The notes under the pieces were generated by a model. It worked only from the letters and a program-made list of their open reading frames with translations, was not told the DNA's origin and did no database searches. This document shows, piece by piece, positions 1 through 8,418 of a stretch of DNA of 51,396 bases (position 1 is its first letter; the number at the start of each line of letters is the position of its first letter). The translations under genes were made by a program, and so were the position numbers. Location of the stretch: assembly GCF_001037465.1 (NCBI RefSeq), contig NZ_LFCV01000054.1, positions 1 through 51,396 of the forward strand. The letters are read 5' to 3'. The DNA is from Xenorhabdus khoisanae (GTDB lineage Bacteria; Pseudomonadota; Gammaproteobacteria; Enterobacterales; Enterobacteriaceae).

Positions 1-295
1 AGCTGCAACCTACCGTCGATGTCAACATGATTTTTGTCTTGCAAACGGGATGCGTTCATATAGGCGACCATAGATTTTTTATGGTCTCATAGTATGATTA
101 ACCGATCCGATGTCACTGTAACCGCCCTACAGACTGTAGGGGACAAAGGTTGGGATGGATTTGCATTATTACGGGTAACGGGTAAATAGACGGGTAAATA
201 CAGACAAAGAGCTTATCCAATAAATTTTTAAATTACAGAAATAATAGGTTACAAAAAGGATGGTTTATTAAAACTAAACCATCCTTGATTTAATA
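1..295. other. Intergenic left edge with small dyads and a 12-bp repeat
   Basis: No gene can be supported here. A 7-bp inverted repeat (GACCATA at 66-72 and TATGGTC at 80-86, T-rich loop) could be the terminator of a gene beyond the left edge. A perfect dyad lies at 125-141 (CCCTACAG, one base, CTGTAGGG) and could be an operator or a hairpin. A 12-bp direct repeat CGGGTAAATAGA/CGGGTAAATACA occupies 179-202, with a partial copy at 172-178. Confidence 0.4.
252..286 (-). terminator. Rho-independent terminator of the 296-769 gene
   Basis: A perfect 12-bp stem (256-267 with 275-286, 7-nt loop) starts 10 bp after the stop codon of the minus-strand gene. Read on the minus strand it runs into TTTGT, extending the two Ts at the stem base. 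Confidence 0.75.
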
Positions 296-769
296 TTATG
301 GCTTTTGAGTTTCTGCTTTATTTACTGGTGTGGATTTCCGAGCTGACTGACACGCTTTACGCTCATCGGGTTCACGCTCTTGAATGATTTTTGCTGTTTC
401 ATCTACGGCGGGAAGGGAAAAGCCCATATCATCATAAGCACCAAAACCAATTAAACGATAACTGCTTAGTGGGGTATCCATTGGGACACGAAACTCTTTT
501 TTCTCTCCCGGTGCCAATGACTGAAATGAATGTACTGCCAGTGCACCCGGTTCACATTTAGCATTAAGCGGCAAAACCGCCAGATAACCACCTGCCACAG
601 GTTGGTCGCCTTTATTTTGCAGTGTGCCGCCTACAAAAAACTTACCATTTGCGCCCAAGCCCATATGAAACAACAGGTGCGCTTCTCCTTTTGCCCATAG
701 TGCAGGGGTGAACAAACTGCCCGCTAATAACATTGCACTGTACGTATAACTACGCCATTTCATCTTCAT
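296..769 (-). CDS. Secreted protein of unknown function
   Basis: 157 residues. I do not recognise the family. The first ~26 residues look like a Sec signal peptide: a basic start (MKMKWR), a hydrophobic stretch and a likely cleavage after AxA-type residues (ALWAKG). The mature part is small and probably beta-rich (GKFFVGGTLQNKGDQPVAGG) and resembles domains that describe added or relative properties of a ligand-free fold. It has two cysteines that could form a disulphide, and a charged, polar tail. It stands alone on the minus strand with its own terminator, and its upstream region is shared with the divergent cystathionine beta-synthase gene 380 bp away. A periplasmic location is inferred from the leader; the function is unknown. 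Confidence 0.7.
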   Translation of the reverse strand: MKMKWRSYTYSAMLLAGSLFTPALWAKGEAHLLFHMGLGANGKFFVGGTLQNKGDQPVAGGYLAVLPLNAKCEPGALAVHSFQSLAPGEKKEFRVPMDTPLSSYRLIGFGAYDDMGFSLPAVDETAKIIQEREPDERKACQSARKSTPVNKAETQKP

Positions 770-1149
770 GCTCCTATTTATAAGGTTCTCACATTTCCTG
801 ACATAAAATAGGTATTGCAGTGGTTGGCAAAAAAATCAAGCATTCAATAACCCGGCGCATTGATTTAACATGTTTTGTATTGATAATGGTTTTTTCTAAA
901 ATGCCATCTCTTACTTGTGCGGGGATCTAATATCAAGTAGACCGAATTCGTTAGCGTAAATCCCATTTTTAAATATAAGTGCTTGATCTATAACTCTTAA
1001 GGTTTTTACCTATCAATATAGAATTAGTTAATTACCTTTTGTTATATGTAGTTTGTATTTATTCTTTCAAATTAATTGCTATGCGGCGTTATTCTTCCCC
1101 ACTCTAAAAGTTTTTATTCGCAAATTTTACCGATTATCAAGAGGCTAAT
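770..1149. other. Divergent intergenic region
   Basis: About 380 bp of AT-rich DNA between the start of the secreted-protein gene (minus) and the start of the cystathionine beta-synthase gene (plus), so it must hold promoters in both directions. I could not assign either promoter with confidence. An AGAGG ribosome binding site at about 1139-1143 precedes the ATG at 1150. Confidence 0.4.
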
Positions 1150-2520
1150 ATGGCAGCACCACGTTCGGTTCTTGAACTTATAGGGAATACGCCGTTACTC
1201 GAACTTACACATCTGGATACAGGCCCATGCCAGTTGTTTATTAAGTTGGAAAACCAAAATCCAGGTGGTTCGATTAAAGATCGTGTTGCGCTTTCAATGA
1301 TTGAGCAGGCCGAAAAGCAGGGGTTATTGAAGCCGGGAGGCACTATCATCGAGGCTACGGCGGGGAATACGGGTATCGGTCTGGCATTAGTCGCTGCGAT
1401 GAAAGGTTATAAGTTGATTTTAGTCGTGCCTGATAAAATGAGCAGGGAAAAAATTTATCACCTGCGTGCTCTGGGAACGGATGTGCGCCTGACTCGCTCT
1501 GATGTGGGAAAAGGGCATCCGGAGTATTATCAGGATTACGCGCTGCGCCTATCGAAAGAAATCAGCGGAGCTTATTATATCGATCAATTCAATAATCCTG
1601 CGAATTCACTCGCTCATGTTGCAACGACCGGCCCTGAAATCTGGCAGCAGATGGAACAAAATGTAGATGCTGTAGTCGTTGGTGTCGGTTCTGGCGGTAC
1701 GCTGGGTGGCCTGAGTCAGTATTTTAAGGAAGTCTCTCCTCAGACTGAATTTGTCCTTGCCGATCCTAAAGGCTCTATTCTTGTCGATTATGTTGAACAT
1801 GGTCATTATGACGAAGCCGGTAGTTGGTTTGTGGAAGGCATTGGGGAGGATTTTGTCCCACCTCTTGGCGATTTTTCTAAGGTTAATCATGCCTATAGCA
1901 TTACTGATGCAGAGGCATTTTCCAGTGCGCGAGATTTATTACTGACAGAAGGCATTTTGGCCGGCTCCTCTTCGGGGACATTGCTGGCTGCGGCACTGCG
2001 CTATTGCCGTGCTCAGACAACGCCGAAACGCGTGGTCACGCTTGCTTGTGACAGCGGTAATAAATATTTGTCTAAAATGTTTAATGATTACTGGTTATTG
2101 GAGCAGGGCCTACGATCACAGCCAAAAGAAAATAACTTAAGTGATTACATCACCTATCGTTATCGGGATGGTGCGACGGTTTCAGTTTCACCGCAAGATA
2201 CTTTGCAAATTGCTTATAGCCGTATGCGCCTTTATGACATCTCACAGTTACCTGTAATCGAAAACGAACAGGTCGTTGGTATTATTGATGAATGGGATCT
2301 CATGCATACGATTCAGGCCAATTTCCACAATTTCTCTCTGCCTGTGACTCAAGCAATGACCAGCCAGATTCAAACACTTCATAAAAAAGCACCATTGGAG
2401 CAGTTAATTGCTACTTTTGATGCCGGTCATGTGGCGTTGATTGTTGATGATAACAATCAATTCCTCGGCCTTGTCACTCGTACTGATGTGCTGAATGCAT
2501 GGCGTCAACAACTCAATTGA
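1150..2520 (+). CDS. Cystathionine beta-synthase (PLP domain plus CBS pair)
   Basis: 456 residues. It joins homocysteine and serine to cystathionine, the first step of reverse transsulfuration (methionine to cysteine). Residues ~1-320 are a fold-type II PLP enzyme of the cysteine synthase family: the motif NPGGSIKDR carries the Schiff-base lysine, followed by the Asn/Thr-rich ATAGNTGIGLA and the phosphate-binding GVGSGGTLGG loop. Residues ~335-456 form two CBS motifs (Bateman module), the arrangement found in CBS-type rather than plain CysK/CysM enzymes. The next gene, 20 bp downstream, encodes the partner gamma-lyase, which supports CBS over cysteine synthase. The same gene pair is called mtcB-mtcC in Klebsiella. 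It is not part of the E. coli gene order at this place. Confidence 0.85.
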   Translation: MAAPRSVLELIGNTPLLELTHLDTGPCQLFIKLENQNPGGSIKDRVALSMIEQAEKQGLLKPGGTIIEATAGNTGIGLALVAAMKGYKLILVVPDKMSREKIYHLRALGTDVRLTRSDVGKGHPEYYQDYALRLSKEISGAYYIDQFNNPANSLAHVATTGPEIWQQMEQNVDAVVVGVGSGGTLGGLSQYFKEVSPQTEFVLADPKGSILVDYVEHGHYDEAGSWFVEGIGEDFVPPLGDFSKVNHAYSITDAEAFSSARDLLLTEGILAGSSSGTLLAAALRYCRAQTTPKRVVTLACDSGNKYLSKMFNDYWLLEQGLRSQPKENNLSDYITYRYRDGATVSVSPQDTLQIAYSRMRLYDISQLPVIENEQVVGIIDEWDLMHTIQANFHNFSLPVTQAMTSQIQTLHKKAPLEQLIATFDAGHVALIVDDNNQFLGLVTRTDVLNAWRQQLN

Positions 2521-2540
2521 ATTCTTTCAGGAATAAATTA

Positions 2541-3725
2541 ATGACTAAGTTTAATAAGACTAAGTTTAATAAGATTAAATTTGATACAAAAAGCGTTCAT
2601 GCAGGCTATGTTCCTGATCATACAGGAGCAGTAATGCCAGCAATCTATGCCACCTCGACTTATGCTCAACCAGCACCCGGCGAGCATACGGGATATGAGT
2701 ATTCCCGCAGTGGGAACCCGACACGTCATGCGTTGGAAAATGCAATTGCTGAGTTGGAGAATGGCACTCGTGGTTATGCTTTTGGTTCTGGTCTGGCCGC
2801 TAGTTCGACCATTCTGGAATTGCTGGATAAAGATAGCCATATTATTGCGGTGGATGATCTTTATGGCGGAACTTATCGACTGCTGGAGAAAGTGCGTCGC
2901 CGGACGGCGGGTTTACAGGTCACTTACGTTGAAGCAGGGGATACTGCGGCTCTGGAAGCTGCGATTCAGCCCGATACTAAAATGATTTGGGTGGAAACGC
3001 CGACCAATCCATTGCTGAAATTGGTTGATTTGGCCGCTATTGCACAGATTGCCCAGCGCCACAATATTATCAGTGTTGCGGACAATACTTTCGCTTCTCC
3101 TTATATTCAGCGTCCGCTTGATTTAGGGTTTGATATCGTCGTTCACTCGGCAACTAAATACCTTAATGGTCATTCTGATGTTGTCGCTGGCCTTGCTGTG
3201 GTGGGGAACAACGCTGAATTGGCGGAGCAGATGGCTTTCCTGCAAAATTCCATTGGTGGCATTCTTGACCCATTCAGCAGTTTCCTTGTCCTGCGTGGTA
3301 TTCGGACATTGGCGTTGCGTATGGAACGCCATATTGCCAGTGCAGAGAAGATTGCTCATTGGTTGGAACAGCAGCCGCAAGTTGAAAAAGTGTATTATCC
3401 GGGCCTGATTTCCCATCCTCAGCATGAACTGGCAAAACGTCAGATGCGTGGCTTTGGCGGTATGATTTCCATTGTACTGAAAGGGAGTGAAGATTATACG
3501 CGTCAGGTCATTAAGGAATTACAATTATTCACATTGGCGGAAAGTCTGGGTGGTGTGGAAAGCCTTATTGGTCAGCCATTCACTATGACTCATGCATCTA
3601 TTCCATTGGAAAAACGTCTGGCAGCAGGTATTACGCCACAGTTGATCCGCATTTCAGTGGGCATTGAGAATGCTGATGATTTGATTGCGGATTTATCTCA
3701 GGCGTTTGAAAATGCGAGTCTTTAA
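2541..3725 (+). CDS. Cystathionine gamma-lyase / gamma-synthase family
   Basis: 394 residues from the ATG at 2541, which follows a good AGGA site; an in-frame ATG at 2499 inside the previous gene lacks support. This PLP enzyme of the Cys/Met metabolism family splits cystathionine to cysteine, 2-oxobutyrate and ammonia. Seen: the YEYSRSGNPTRHALE segment that binds cofactor, DNTFASPYIQRPLD, and SATKYLNGHSDVVAG with the PLP lysine. It forms an operon with the beta-synthase upstream, favouring lyase over MetB-type synthase, though the two cannot be told apart from sequence alone. Odd: the N-terminus is a tandem duplication, TKFNK-TKFNK-IKFDT, made by a 15-bp repeat. A strong terminator follows. 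Confidence 0.85.
   Translation: MTKFNKTKFNKIKFDTKSVHAGYVPDHTGAVMPAIYATSTYAQPAPGEHTGYEYSRSGNPTRHALENAIAELENGTRGYAFGSGLAASSTILELLDKDSHIIAVDDLYGGTYRLLEKVRRRTAGLQVTYVEAGDTAALEAAIQPDTKMIWVETPTNPLLKLVDLAAIAQIAQRHNIISVADNTFASPYIQRPLDLGFDIVVHSATKYLNGHSDVVAGLAVVGNNAELAEQMAFLQNSIGGILDPFSSFLVLRGIRTLALRMERHIASAEKIAHWLEQQPQVEKVYYPGLISHPQHELAKRQMRGFGGMISIVLKGSEDYTRQVIKELQLFTLAESLGGVESLIGQPFTMTHASIPLEKRLAAGITPQLIRISVGIENADDLIADLSQAFENASL
2544..2588 (+). repeat. 15-bp tandem repeat in gamma-lyase start
   Basis: ACTAAGTTTAATAAG is repeated exactly at 2544-2558 and 2559-2573, followed by a third, diverged unit at 2574-2588. It encodes TKFNK, TKFNK, IKFDT right after the start Met, outside the conserved enzyme fold. 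One of several 15-bp arrays in the window. Confidence 0.85.
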
Positions 3726-3756
3726 CAGACGATAAAATAATATAATAAAAAACATT

Positions 3757-3792
3757 ATGCCAAACGATATCTTTTCGTTTGGCATTTTTTTT
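3757..3792 (+). terminator. Terminator of the transsulfuration operon
   Basis: Perfect 11-bp stem (3757-3767 with 3775-3785, 7-nt loop) followed by a run of Ts. Classic Rho-independent terminator 31 bp after the gamma-lyase stop. Confidence 0.9.
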
Positions 3793-3859
3793 ATTTGATT
3801 TTATCGTCTTAATTTATAGAGAAATTTCTTAAAAGTAGCATTTCATTTGTGTGAGAAAA

Positions 3860-3916
3860 TATCAATCTTGATAATTACTGATATCTCATTGAGAATAAGA
3901 TATATTTAATCTCAAT
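3860..3916. promoter_or_regulatory. Inverted repeats upstream of deformylase gene
   Basis: Two dyads lie between the terminator and the deformylase gene: TATCAA-TC-TTGATA at 3860-3873 and ATTGAGA (3888-3894) with TCTCAAT (3910-3916). They could be regulator sites; no regulator is identified. Confidence 0.3.
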
Positions 3917-3983
3917 CAGGAATATATACTCAATAGCTGACAAGCGGCATGCAAAACTTCAGCTTGAAAGAGGATAATCAATT

Positions 3984-4490
3984 ATGGCAATTCTAGATAT
4001 ACTGACAATCCCAGATGAAAGGCTAAGACAAAAATGTGTCGATGTTACTGATTTTGACAAAGTTCAGACGTTAATTGATGACATGTTGGAGACAATGTAC
4101 AACACCGATAATGGTATTGGTTTGGCAGCGCCACAGGTTGGTCGGAAAGAAGCTGTTTTGATCATTGATCTTTCGCCAAACCGTGATCAACCGTTGGTTT
4201 TGATCAACCCCAGGATTGTTGAAAAAGAGCGTCGAGTGTTGAATCAGGAAGGCTGTCTGTCGATACCGGGATATTACGCGGATGTCGAACGGTTTGAAAG
4301 AGTGAAGGTAGAAGCATTCGATCGGCATGGTCAATCGGTTACAGTAGAGAGCGAAGATTTTCTATCGATTGTTATGCAGCATGAAATCGATCACTTACAT
4401 GGCATTCTTTTCACCGATTATTTATCCCCCTTGAAGAGACAAATGGCACTGAAAAAAGTAAAAAAATATCTCAATAGCAGGAAAAGCTAA
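3984..4490 (+). CDS. Peptide deformylase, second-type paralogue
   Basis: 168 residues. Removes the formyl group from the N-terminal Met of new proteins; a metal enzyme of the cytosol. All three family motifs are present: GIGLAAPQVG (~46-55), EGCLSIP (Cys metal ligand, ~91-97) and QHEIDHLHG (two His ligands plus catalytic Glu, ~133-141). The protein is clearly diverged from the E. coli Def sequence, and the gene is not next to fmt, where the housekeeping def gene lies in enterobacteria, so it is probably an extra copy. Extra deformylases can serve as resistant duplicates against deformylase inhibitors such as actinonin; that role is only a possibility here. It is followed 118 bp later by a small unknown gene. 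Confidence 0.85.
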   Translation: MAILDILTIPDERLRQKCVDVTDFDKVQTLIDDMLETMYNTDNGIGLAAPQVGRKEAVLIIDLSPNRDQPLVLINPRIVEKERRVLNQEGCLSIPGYYADVERFERVKVEAFDRHGQSVTVESEDFLSIVMQHEIDHLHGILFTDYLSPLKRQMALKKVKKYLNSRKS

Positions 4491-4608
4491 CAATTCCAGA
4501 TTGCAGCTAACAAAAAGGTAATTTAAAAGATGTGGACTGAAATGATGGAAGGTATATCGGATAGAATTTAAATGATTTGATGTTAATAATATAGGCAGGG
4601 GAATAATT

Positions 4609-5007
4609 GTGACCGAAAAAGGTGATATTGCATATTATCAACAACCTAATTTTTCCATTGAACTTAGTCTGATAGATACAACGGATGCTAAAAAGGGTAC
4701 TTATTTGATGATACTGGATGCAGAGGGCATTAGAAATGCCCGGGTGCCCTCAGTTAAAGTTGGTGGTGAAATTGAATATGTTAATATTCCATCAACTGCC
4801 AGCAGCAACAAGGTCGTATGTGCCATTTACATCAAAGATACGGACAATAGCAGTTACCCACTGGTTGGCACTATTTATCTTAATTATCATCCACTATCAG
4901 AAGTTGTTGATATTGCTACAGTAAAGGTTTCTTCAGAATCTCAATTAAGCTTAAATGTAGATAGAGTGGATCGCACCAGGTTTGATTTTAAACTGAAAGC
5001 AAAATAG
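4609..5007 (+). CDS. Small beta-rich protein of unknown function
   Basis: 132 residues, starting with GTG after AGGGG at about 4597-4601. I do not recognise it. There is no signal peptide and no membrane segment; short alternating hydrophobic/polar stretches such as VVCAIYIKDTDN and TIYLNYHP suggest a beta-sandwich. Only one cysteine. It lies 118 bp after the deformylase gene in the same direction and could share its transcript. The spacing and AT-rich leader are also compatible with its own promoter. A hairpin follows the stop codon. A secreted-inclusion or insect-related role was considered because of the likely host lifestyle, but nothing in the sequence shows it. Confidence 0.6.
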   Translation: MTEKGDIAYYQQPNFSIELSLIDTTDAKKGTYLMILDAEGIRNARVPSVKVGGEIEYVNIPSTASSNKVVCAIYIKDTDNSSYPLVGTIYLNYHPLSEVVDIATVKVSSESQLSLNVDRVDRTRFDFKLKAK

Positions 5008-5028
5008 AGAATTCAGAGGCTTTCCTGC

Positions 5029-5050
5029 GGTGGCCGGTCAAAAGGCCACC
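5029..5050 (+). terminator. Possible terminator hairpin
   Basis: GGTGGCC at 5029-5035 pairs with GGCCACC at 5044-5050 (8-nt loop). It is GC-rich and sits 22 bp after the stop codon of the small protein gene, but lacks a good T run. Confidence 0.5.
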
Positions 5051-5320
5051 AAATAATTGCATGATTTATTTGTTATGTACCGTGAGATGAAACGATTTGG
5101 CTGTCTGGTTTCTGGTTGGTATCTTCTGATTTTTTTTTTATGTTGATTTTGAGAATGTATATTTTATAGGGTTTTGGTTAAATATATTCTGTTTATATCT
5201 AATTTATGTGGCTGTGTATTTATTGGTATGCGTTAATATATATTAGTGAACAAGATCCTGATGACCTGATGATGGTGTAGATAAATGTATCACAATTTAA
5301 TATTGCGCGTTTCTTCGGTA
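5051..5320. other. AT-rich convergent spacer before mutH end
   Basis: Together with the hairpin this makes a ~310-bp gap between the small protein gene and the end of mutH. It is AT-rich with a run of nine Ts near 5131-5139. I see no gene, RNA or convincing mutH terminator in it. Confidence 0.4.
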
Positions 5321-6001
5321 TTACAAGAAAAAATGGCGAGCCAATAATGGTGCCGTAAAATTTTTCTTTAAATAAAAACCCCTAGGGAGTGTCATGATGG
5401 GCTGACCATATTCTCCTATTGCTTCTGTCAGTGCCCGGCTATTAGCTGCTTTGGGACGCAATTGTAGTACTTCACCATGGCGGGCAGTAATGCTCTCAAC
5501 TTTACCCAATACAATGAGATCCATGAGCTCCTCCCAGTCGTGTTGCAGTAACTCTTCTTCAATGGCATTCGGACTCCAAAGTAACGGAGAACCCACGCGG
5601 CGTTCTGAAAGTGGAATGCTTCTTTCCCCCTCAACAGGTATCCACAGAACACGGGATAATTTACGTCTGACATGACAGTTTTCCCATGTAATACCACTGT
5701 TACCTGTTAAAGGCGCAACGCAGACAAAGGTTGTTTCCAACGGGAAGCCTTTGCTGTCCACAGGGATCGTTTTTAGTTCGATACCGATATGTTCAAAATC
5801 CTGTTCAGGTTTACTGCCTGCACTTGCACCTAAGTAATATTCAAGCAACATACCGACCCAACCTTTGTCACGCTTTAAATCAGGAGGGATAGGGAGTTTG
5901 GCCTGTGCAGCAAGTTCACCCATAGAGAAACCTGCCAGGGAACGGGCACGATCGAATAATTGTTGTTCGTTTTCAGGTGATGTCGGAGGTGTAAAGTACA
6001 T
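5321..6001 (-). CDS. mutH: DNA mismatch repair endonuclease MutH
   Basis: Nicks the unmethylated strand at hemimethylated GATC sites in methyl-directed mismatch repair, activated by MutS-MutL. With the ATG at 6001 the product is 226 residues, close to the E. coli 229, and begins [16 protein letters not shown], which lines up with the family start; an in-frame ATG at 6058 would add 19 residues with no homology, and neither start has a clear ribosome site. Catalytic D-x6-E-x-K is visible in [10 protein letters not shown], with [10 protein letters not shown] before it. In E. coli mutH is far from sgrR and leu, so this is a rearranged neighbourhood. The region upstream of it carries DnaA boxes. 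Confidence 0.93.
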   Translation of the reverse strand: MYFTPPTSPENEQQLFDRARSLAGFSMGELAAQAKLPIPPDLKRDKGWVGMLLEYYLGASAGSKPEQDFEHIGIELKTIPVDSKGFPLETTFVCVAPLTGNSGITWENCHVRRKLSRVLWIPVEGERSIPLSERRVGSPLLWSPNAIEEELLQHDWEELMDLIVLGKVESITARHGEVLQLRPKAANSRALTEAIGEYGQPIMTLPRGFYLKKNFTAPLLARHFFL

Positions 6002-6198
6002 GTTATAAAGTATATTTTTTCTGGTTAAAAAACGCTCTTTTTGATTATTGGCGATCATTGATAACTTATCATTACGATGATTGTTCTGATAATAGCATGA
6101 TATAGAAGATCTTTTAATTTATGTTCTCTGCATTAAAAATAGGCTTGTTATGATTGTTCACCTATTCCCAGTGATAATAAACAGGATCTTACACCATG

Positions 6199-6523
6199 TT
6201 ATCCACAGATTTATGGGATAAGTGACAAAAAGTGAGATCACTGGTTTGATTTACAGCGCTAATGAATGGTGTTTTCTACGAAAATAGGCGATTTTTGTTT
6301 AACTAAAAGGCATATCCTGTGGATAAATTCACCATTGGTTGATATTTGCTCAGTGTGAGCAAGTCTAAAAACTTTAATGTGTGATATACCTTGTAAAAAG
6401 GGCCATAAAATGTATTAACATAATGAAAAATAATGGGTATTTATTAACGCTTATTGAGCGTTAGAAAACATACAATAAAAGTATACCCGCTTTACCCCTC
6501 ACTTTTTCACATACATATCCACA
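6199..6523. promoter_or_regulatory. DnaA-box cluster, DARS2-like
   Basis: The 587-bp gap upstream of mutH holds a perfect DnaA box TTATCCACA at 6199-6207 (plus), a second perfect one on the minus strand at 6318-6326, and an 8/9 match ATATCCACA at 6515-6523. In E. coli the DnaA-reactivating sequence DARS2, which turns ADP-DnaA back into ATP-DnaA, lies in the intergenic region beside mutH. The same position and clustered boxes make a DARS2 homologue the best reading. Near-matches to IHF sites (one mismatch each) occur at about 6239-6251 and 6331-6344. The exact core order of boxes known from E. coli was not confirmed. Confidence 0.5.
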
Positions 6524-6588
6524 GAAAAAGTGAATAAAATGGTTCTTGCCAGACAATAAATGTTTATAACTTTAGCTTTTCCTGTGAG

Positions 6589-8250
6589 TTATCCTTCTGG
6601 GGGCGTAAACCACGCTGATTTAAAATCAAACCAGCCAAAGGTATTCATTTTTACCCCTCTCATGCTGCGTTGGCCCTGTAATTCGAGCCAATGATGGAAT
6701 AGAGGATGCAGCCAATGTTGATCAATCGTGTTTTCACACCACTCTTCGACAGATAAACCGTTTTTTCTCCATAATGATGCTTCTTTTGTTAAATCATTGC
6801 CAAGGCACTTTTTCAACAATGGCATTTCATAGAGCGTGGCAAACAGCGAAAACTCCAGCGGCTTATAAAAATTGACCGTAGCCAGCCAGATATCGCTTTC
6901 AGTATCGCCGTTGAACCATGTATCGTAATCGACAATCTTGATTTCGAGTTCCACGCCATACTTAGCCAAAATAACCCGCAGGATTTGGCTTATCGTATGG
7001 TATTCGTGGTGTTGGTGGTACAGTGTTATGGTCAGTTTCGTAATATCTTCCGGCTTTGGACGAGGCGACACCAGCTTACTATGGTGCCAACGCAATAATA
7101 ACCCGTAAGCGGGCGACCAATGACGCTGATAAAAAGGAGCACAATGAGCCAGCAAATTGATGGGAGTGAGTAAGCTACATAACCAGTCTCGTACATCCTG
7201 TCGTGAAGATTTGGCAGAGCGGTGATCGCTAAGTAAAAAATAGCAGCCTTCTTCCATTCTGCTATCCAGTGAGTTATTACTGCTACCGTCGCTTTCCAAA
7301 TGCAGCGTGGTGCAAACCAGCTTTTCCGTCAATTCAGGGTGTATCCAGATATTAACTTCATCCAGCAATGCCCTGAAACCAAAATAGTGATCAAATGCCT
7401 TGATTTTGAGTTTTCGCGCATCATTTGTAACAACCTGATAAGGGCCTGTACCGATAGGATGGCGAGCAAAATTGGGCAGGGTTTGCCATTCCTGCGGCAA
7501 GATCATGGCATGGGGGCTTCCCATCAAAAAATCAAACCGGATGTCAGCCTCGTGAAGCAAGATATCCACAACATGCGGGATATTGGAAGTCACTTCTTTG
7601 ATGTGGGAAAAAAGTGGCAGTGTTTTTAGATGTTCCAGTGAGCTAATGATATCGCTCATTTGCAGCTCGCGGCCATGATGAAAATAGATGGCAGGGCGGA
7701 GGTAAAAACGCCAATGATTATCGGCAATTTTTTGCCAGTGATGGGCTAAATCACCCTCGACTTCCTCTTTTTCCTCATTTATACGAAGCAGTCCATTGAA
7801 TATCTGGCGGATAAGGTGAACTTCTGAACGCCTAAGTGGTGTTCTCGGCAGTAAATTGGGGAATGGACGATAATAAATAATGCGTAATGTGCTTTTTCCT
7901 TGCCGGAAGTTGCGCTCAAGCTGTGATAATACCATTTGGCGCACGGCATCTTTATCTCCCATCATATGAACGAGTTGCTCAATATTTTCCTGTTCAAGCA
8001 ACTGTTCTGCACGTTGTTGCTGAAGTTCCAATCCGCTGCGGAGGAAATGAAGTTCAGAACGTTTTCCTCGTCCTGCTTCTGCATGCCATTGTAACCAGCC
8101 CTCTTGCTGCATTTTATTCAACAAGGAACGGATATGACGACGTGAGCAATGAAGGATATCCGCCAGTGATTGTAAGGTGGTTTCAGTCTTTTTGCCTTGA
8201 TAATGTTGCCATAAACGGATGAATTGTTGCTGTAAGCGAGGGGTCGGCAT
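6589..8250 (-). CDS. sgrR: Sugar-phosphate stress regulator SgrR
   Basis: 553 residues (E. coli 551). In E. coli SgrR senses glucose-phosphate stress and activates the sRNA gene sgrS next to it. Residues ~1-110 form a winged helix DNA-binding region (RLQQQFIRLWQHYQGK, CSRRHIRSLLNKMQ); ~160-550 is a solute-binding-protein-like domain (family 5), with RRSEVHLIRQIF, HWRFYLRPAIYFHHGREL and the C-terminal RSMRGVKMNTFGWFDFKSAW. All are close to E. coli SgrR. The thiBPQ genes that follow it in E. coli are not here; a DnaA-box region and mutH are. The divergent region upstream holds an sgrS-like RNA. Confidence 0.93.
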   Translation of the reverse strand: MPTPRLQQQFIRLWQHYQGKKTETTLQSLADILHCSRRHIRSLLNKMQQEGWLQWHAEAGRGKRSELHFLRSGLELQQQRAEQLLEQENIEQLVHMMGDKDAVRQMVLSQLERNFRQGKSTLRIIYYRPFPNLLPRTPLRRSEVHLIRQIFNGLLRINEEKEEVEGDLAHHWQKIADNHWRFYLRPAIYFHHGRELQMSDIISSLEHLKTLPLFSHIKEVTSNIPHVVDILLHEADIRFDFLMGSPHAMILPQEWQTLPNFARHPIGTGPYQVVTNDARKLKIKAFDHYFGFRALLDEVNIWIHPELTEKLVCTTLHLESDGSSNNSLDSRMEEGCYFLLSDHRSAKSSRQDVRDWLCSLLTPINLLAHCAPFYQRHWSPAYGLLLRWHHSKLVSPRPKPEDITKLTITLYHQHHEYHTISQILRVILAKYGVELEIKIVDYDTWFNGDTESDIWLATVNFYKPLEFSLFATLYEMPLLKKCLGNDLTKEASLWRKNGLSVEEWCENTIDQHWLHPLFHHWLELQGQRSMRGVKMNTFGWFDFKSAWFTPPEG

Positions 8251-8310
8251 AAAAGGGGAGCTCCACTGATTTTTTCATCAATTTTTCTTTCCCTATATTA
8301 AGCCGATAAT

Positions 8311-8417
8311 GAACAGGAATTAAAGTAGTTCAGGAGAGAGAGCTTCTCTCACTGACTCCCGATTTTTTTTGAGTAATGGTATTTTTACCAGCCAGTAAGT
8401 TATCTTACTGGCTCTTT
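8311..8417 (+). ncRNA. sgrS: Candidate SgrS small RNA, short form
   Basis: Directly divergent from sgrR, as in E. coli. The 3' part has the SgrS layout in order: TGAGTAATGG (8370-8379; E. coli TGAGTATTGG, the ptsG-pairing seed), a small hairpin GGTA-TTTT-TACC (8378-8389; E. coli GGTG/CACC), and a terminator stem GCCAGTAAG/CTTACTGGC (8391-8399 with 8404-8412; E. coli GCCAGCAG/CTGCTGG) followed by TCTTTTC. A -10-like GATAAT lies at 8305-8310, putting the 5' end near 8317; the exact start is a guess. At ~100 nt it is much shorter than the E. coli RNA and leaves no room for sgrT. The E. coli comparison is from memory. Confidence 0.6.
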
Positions 8418-8418
8418 T
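8391..8418 (+). terminator. Terminator of the sgrS-like RNA
   Basis: A 9-bp perfect stem with loop TTAT, followed by TCTTTTC on the plus strand. It lies only 8 bp from the leuB stop; on the minus strand it is not followed by Ts, so it is better suited to the plus-strand RNA than to the leu operon. Confidence 0.7.

Noticed and set aside
1-73. Open frame running in from the left edge
   Set aside because: Only 23 codons, no recognisable protein end; cannot be told from chance.
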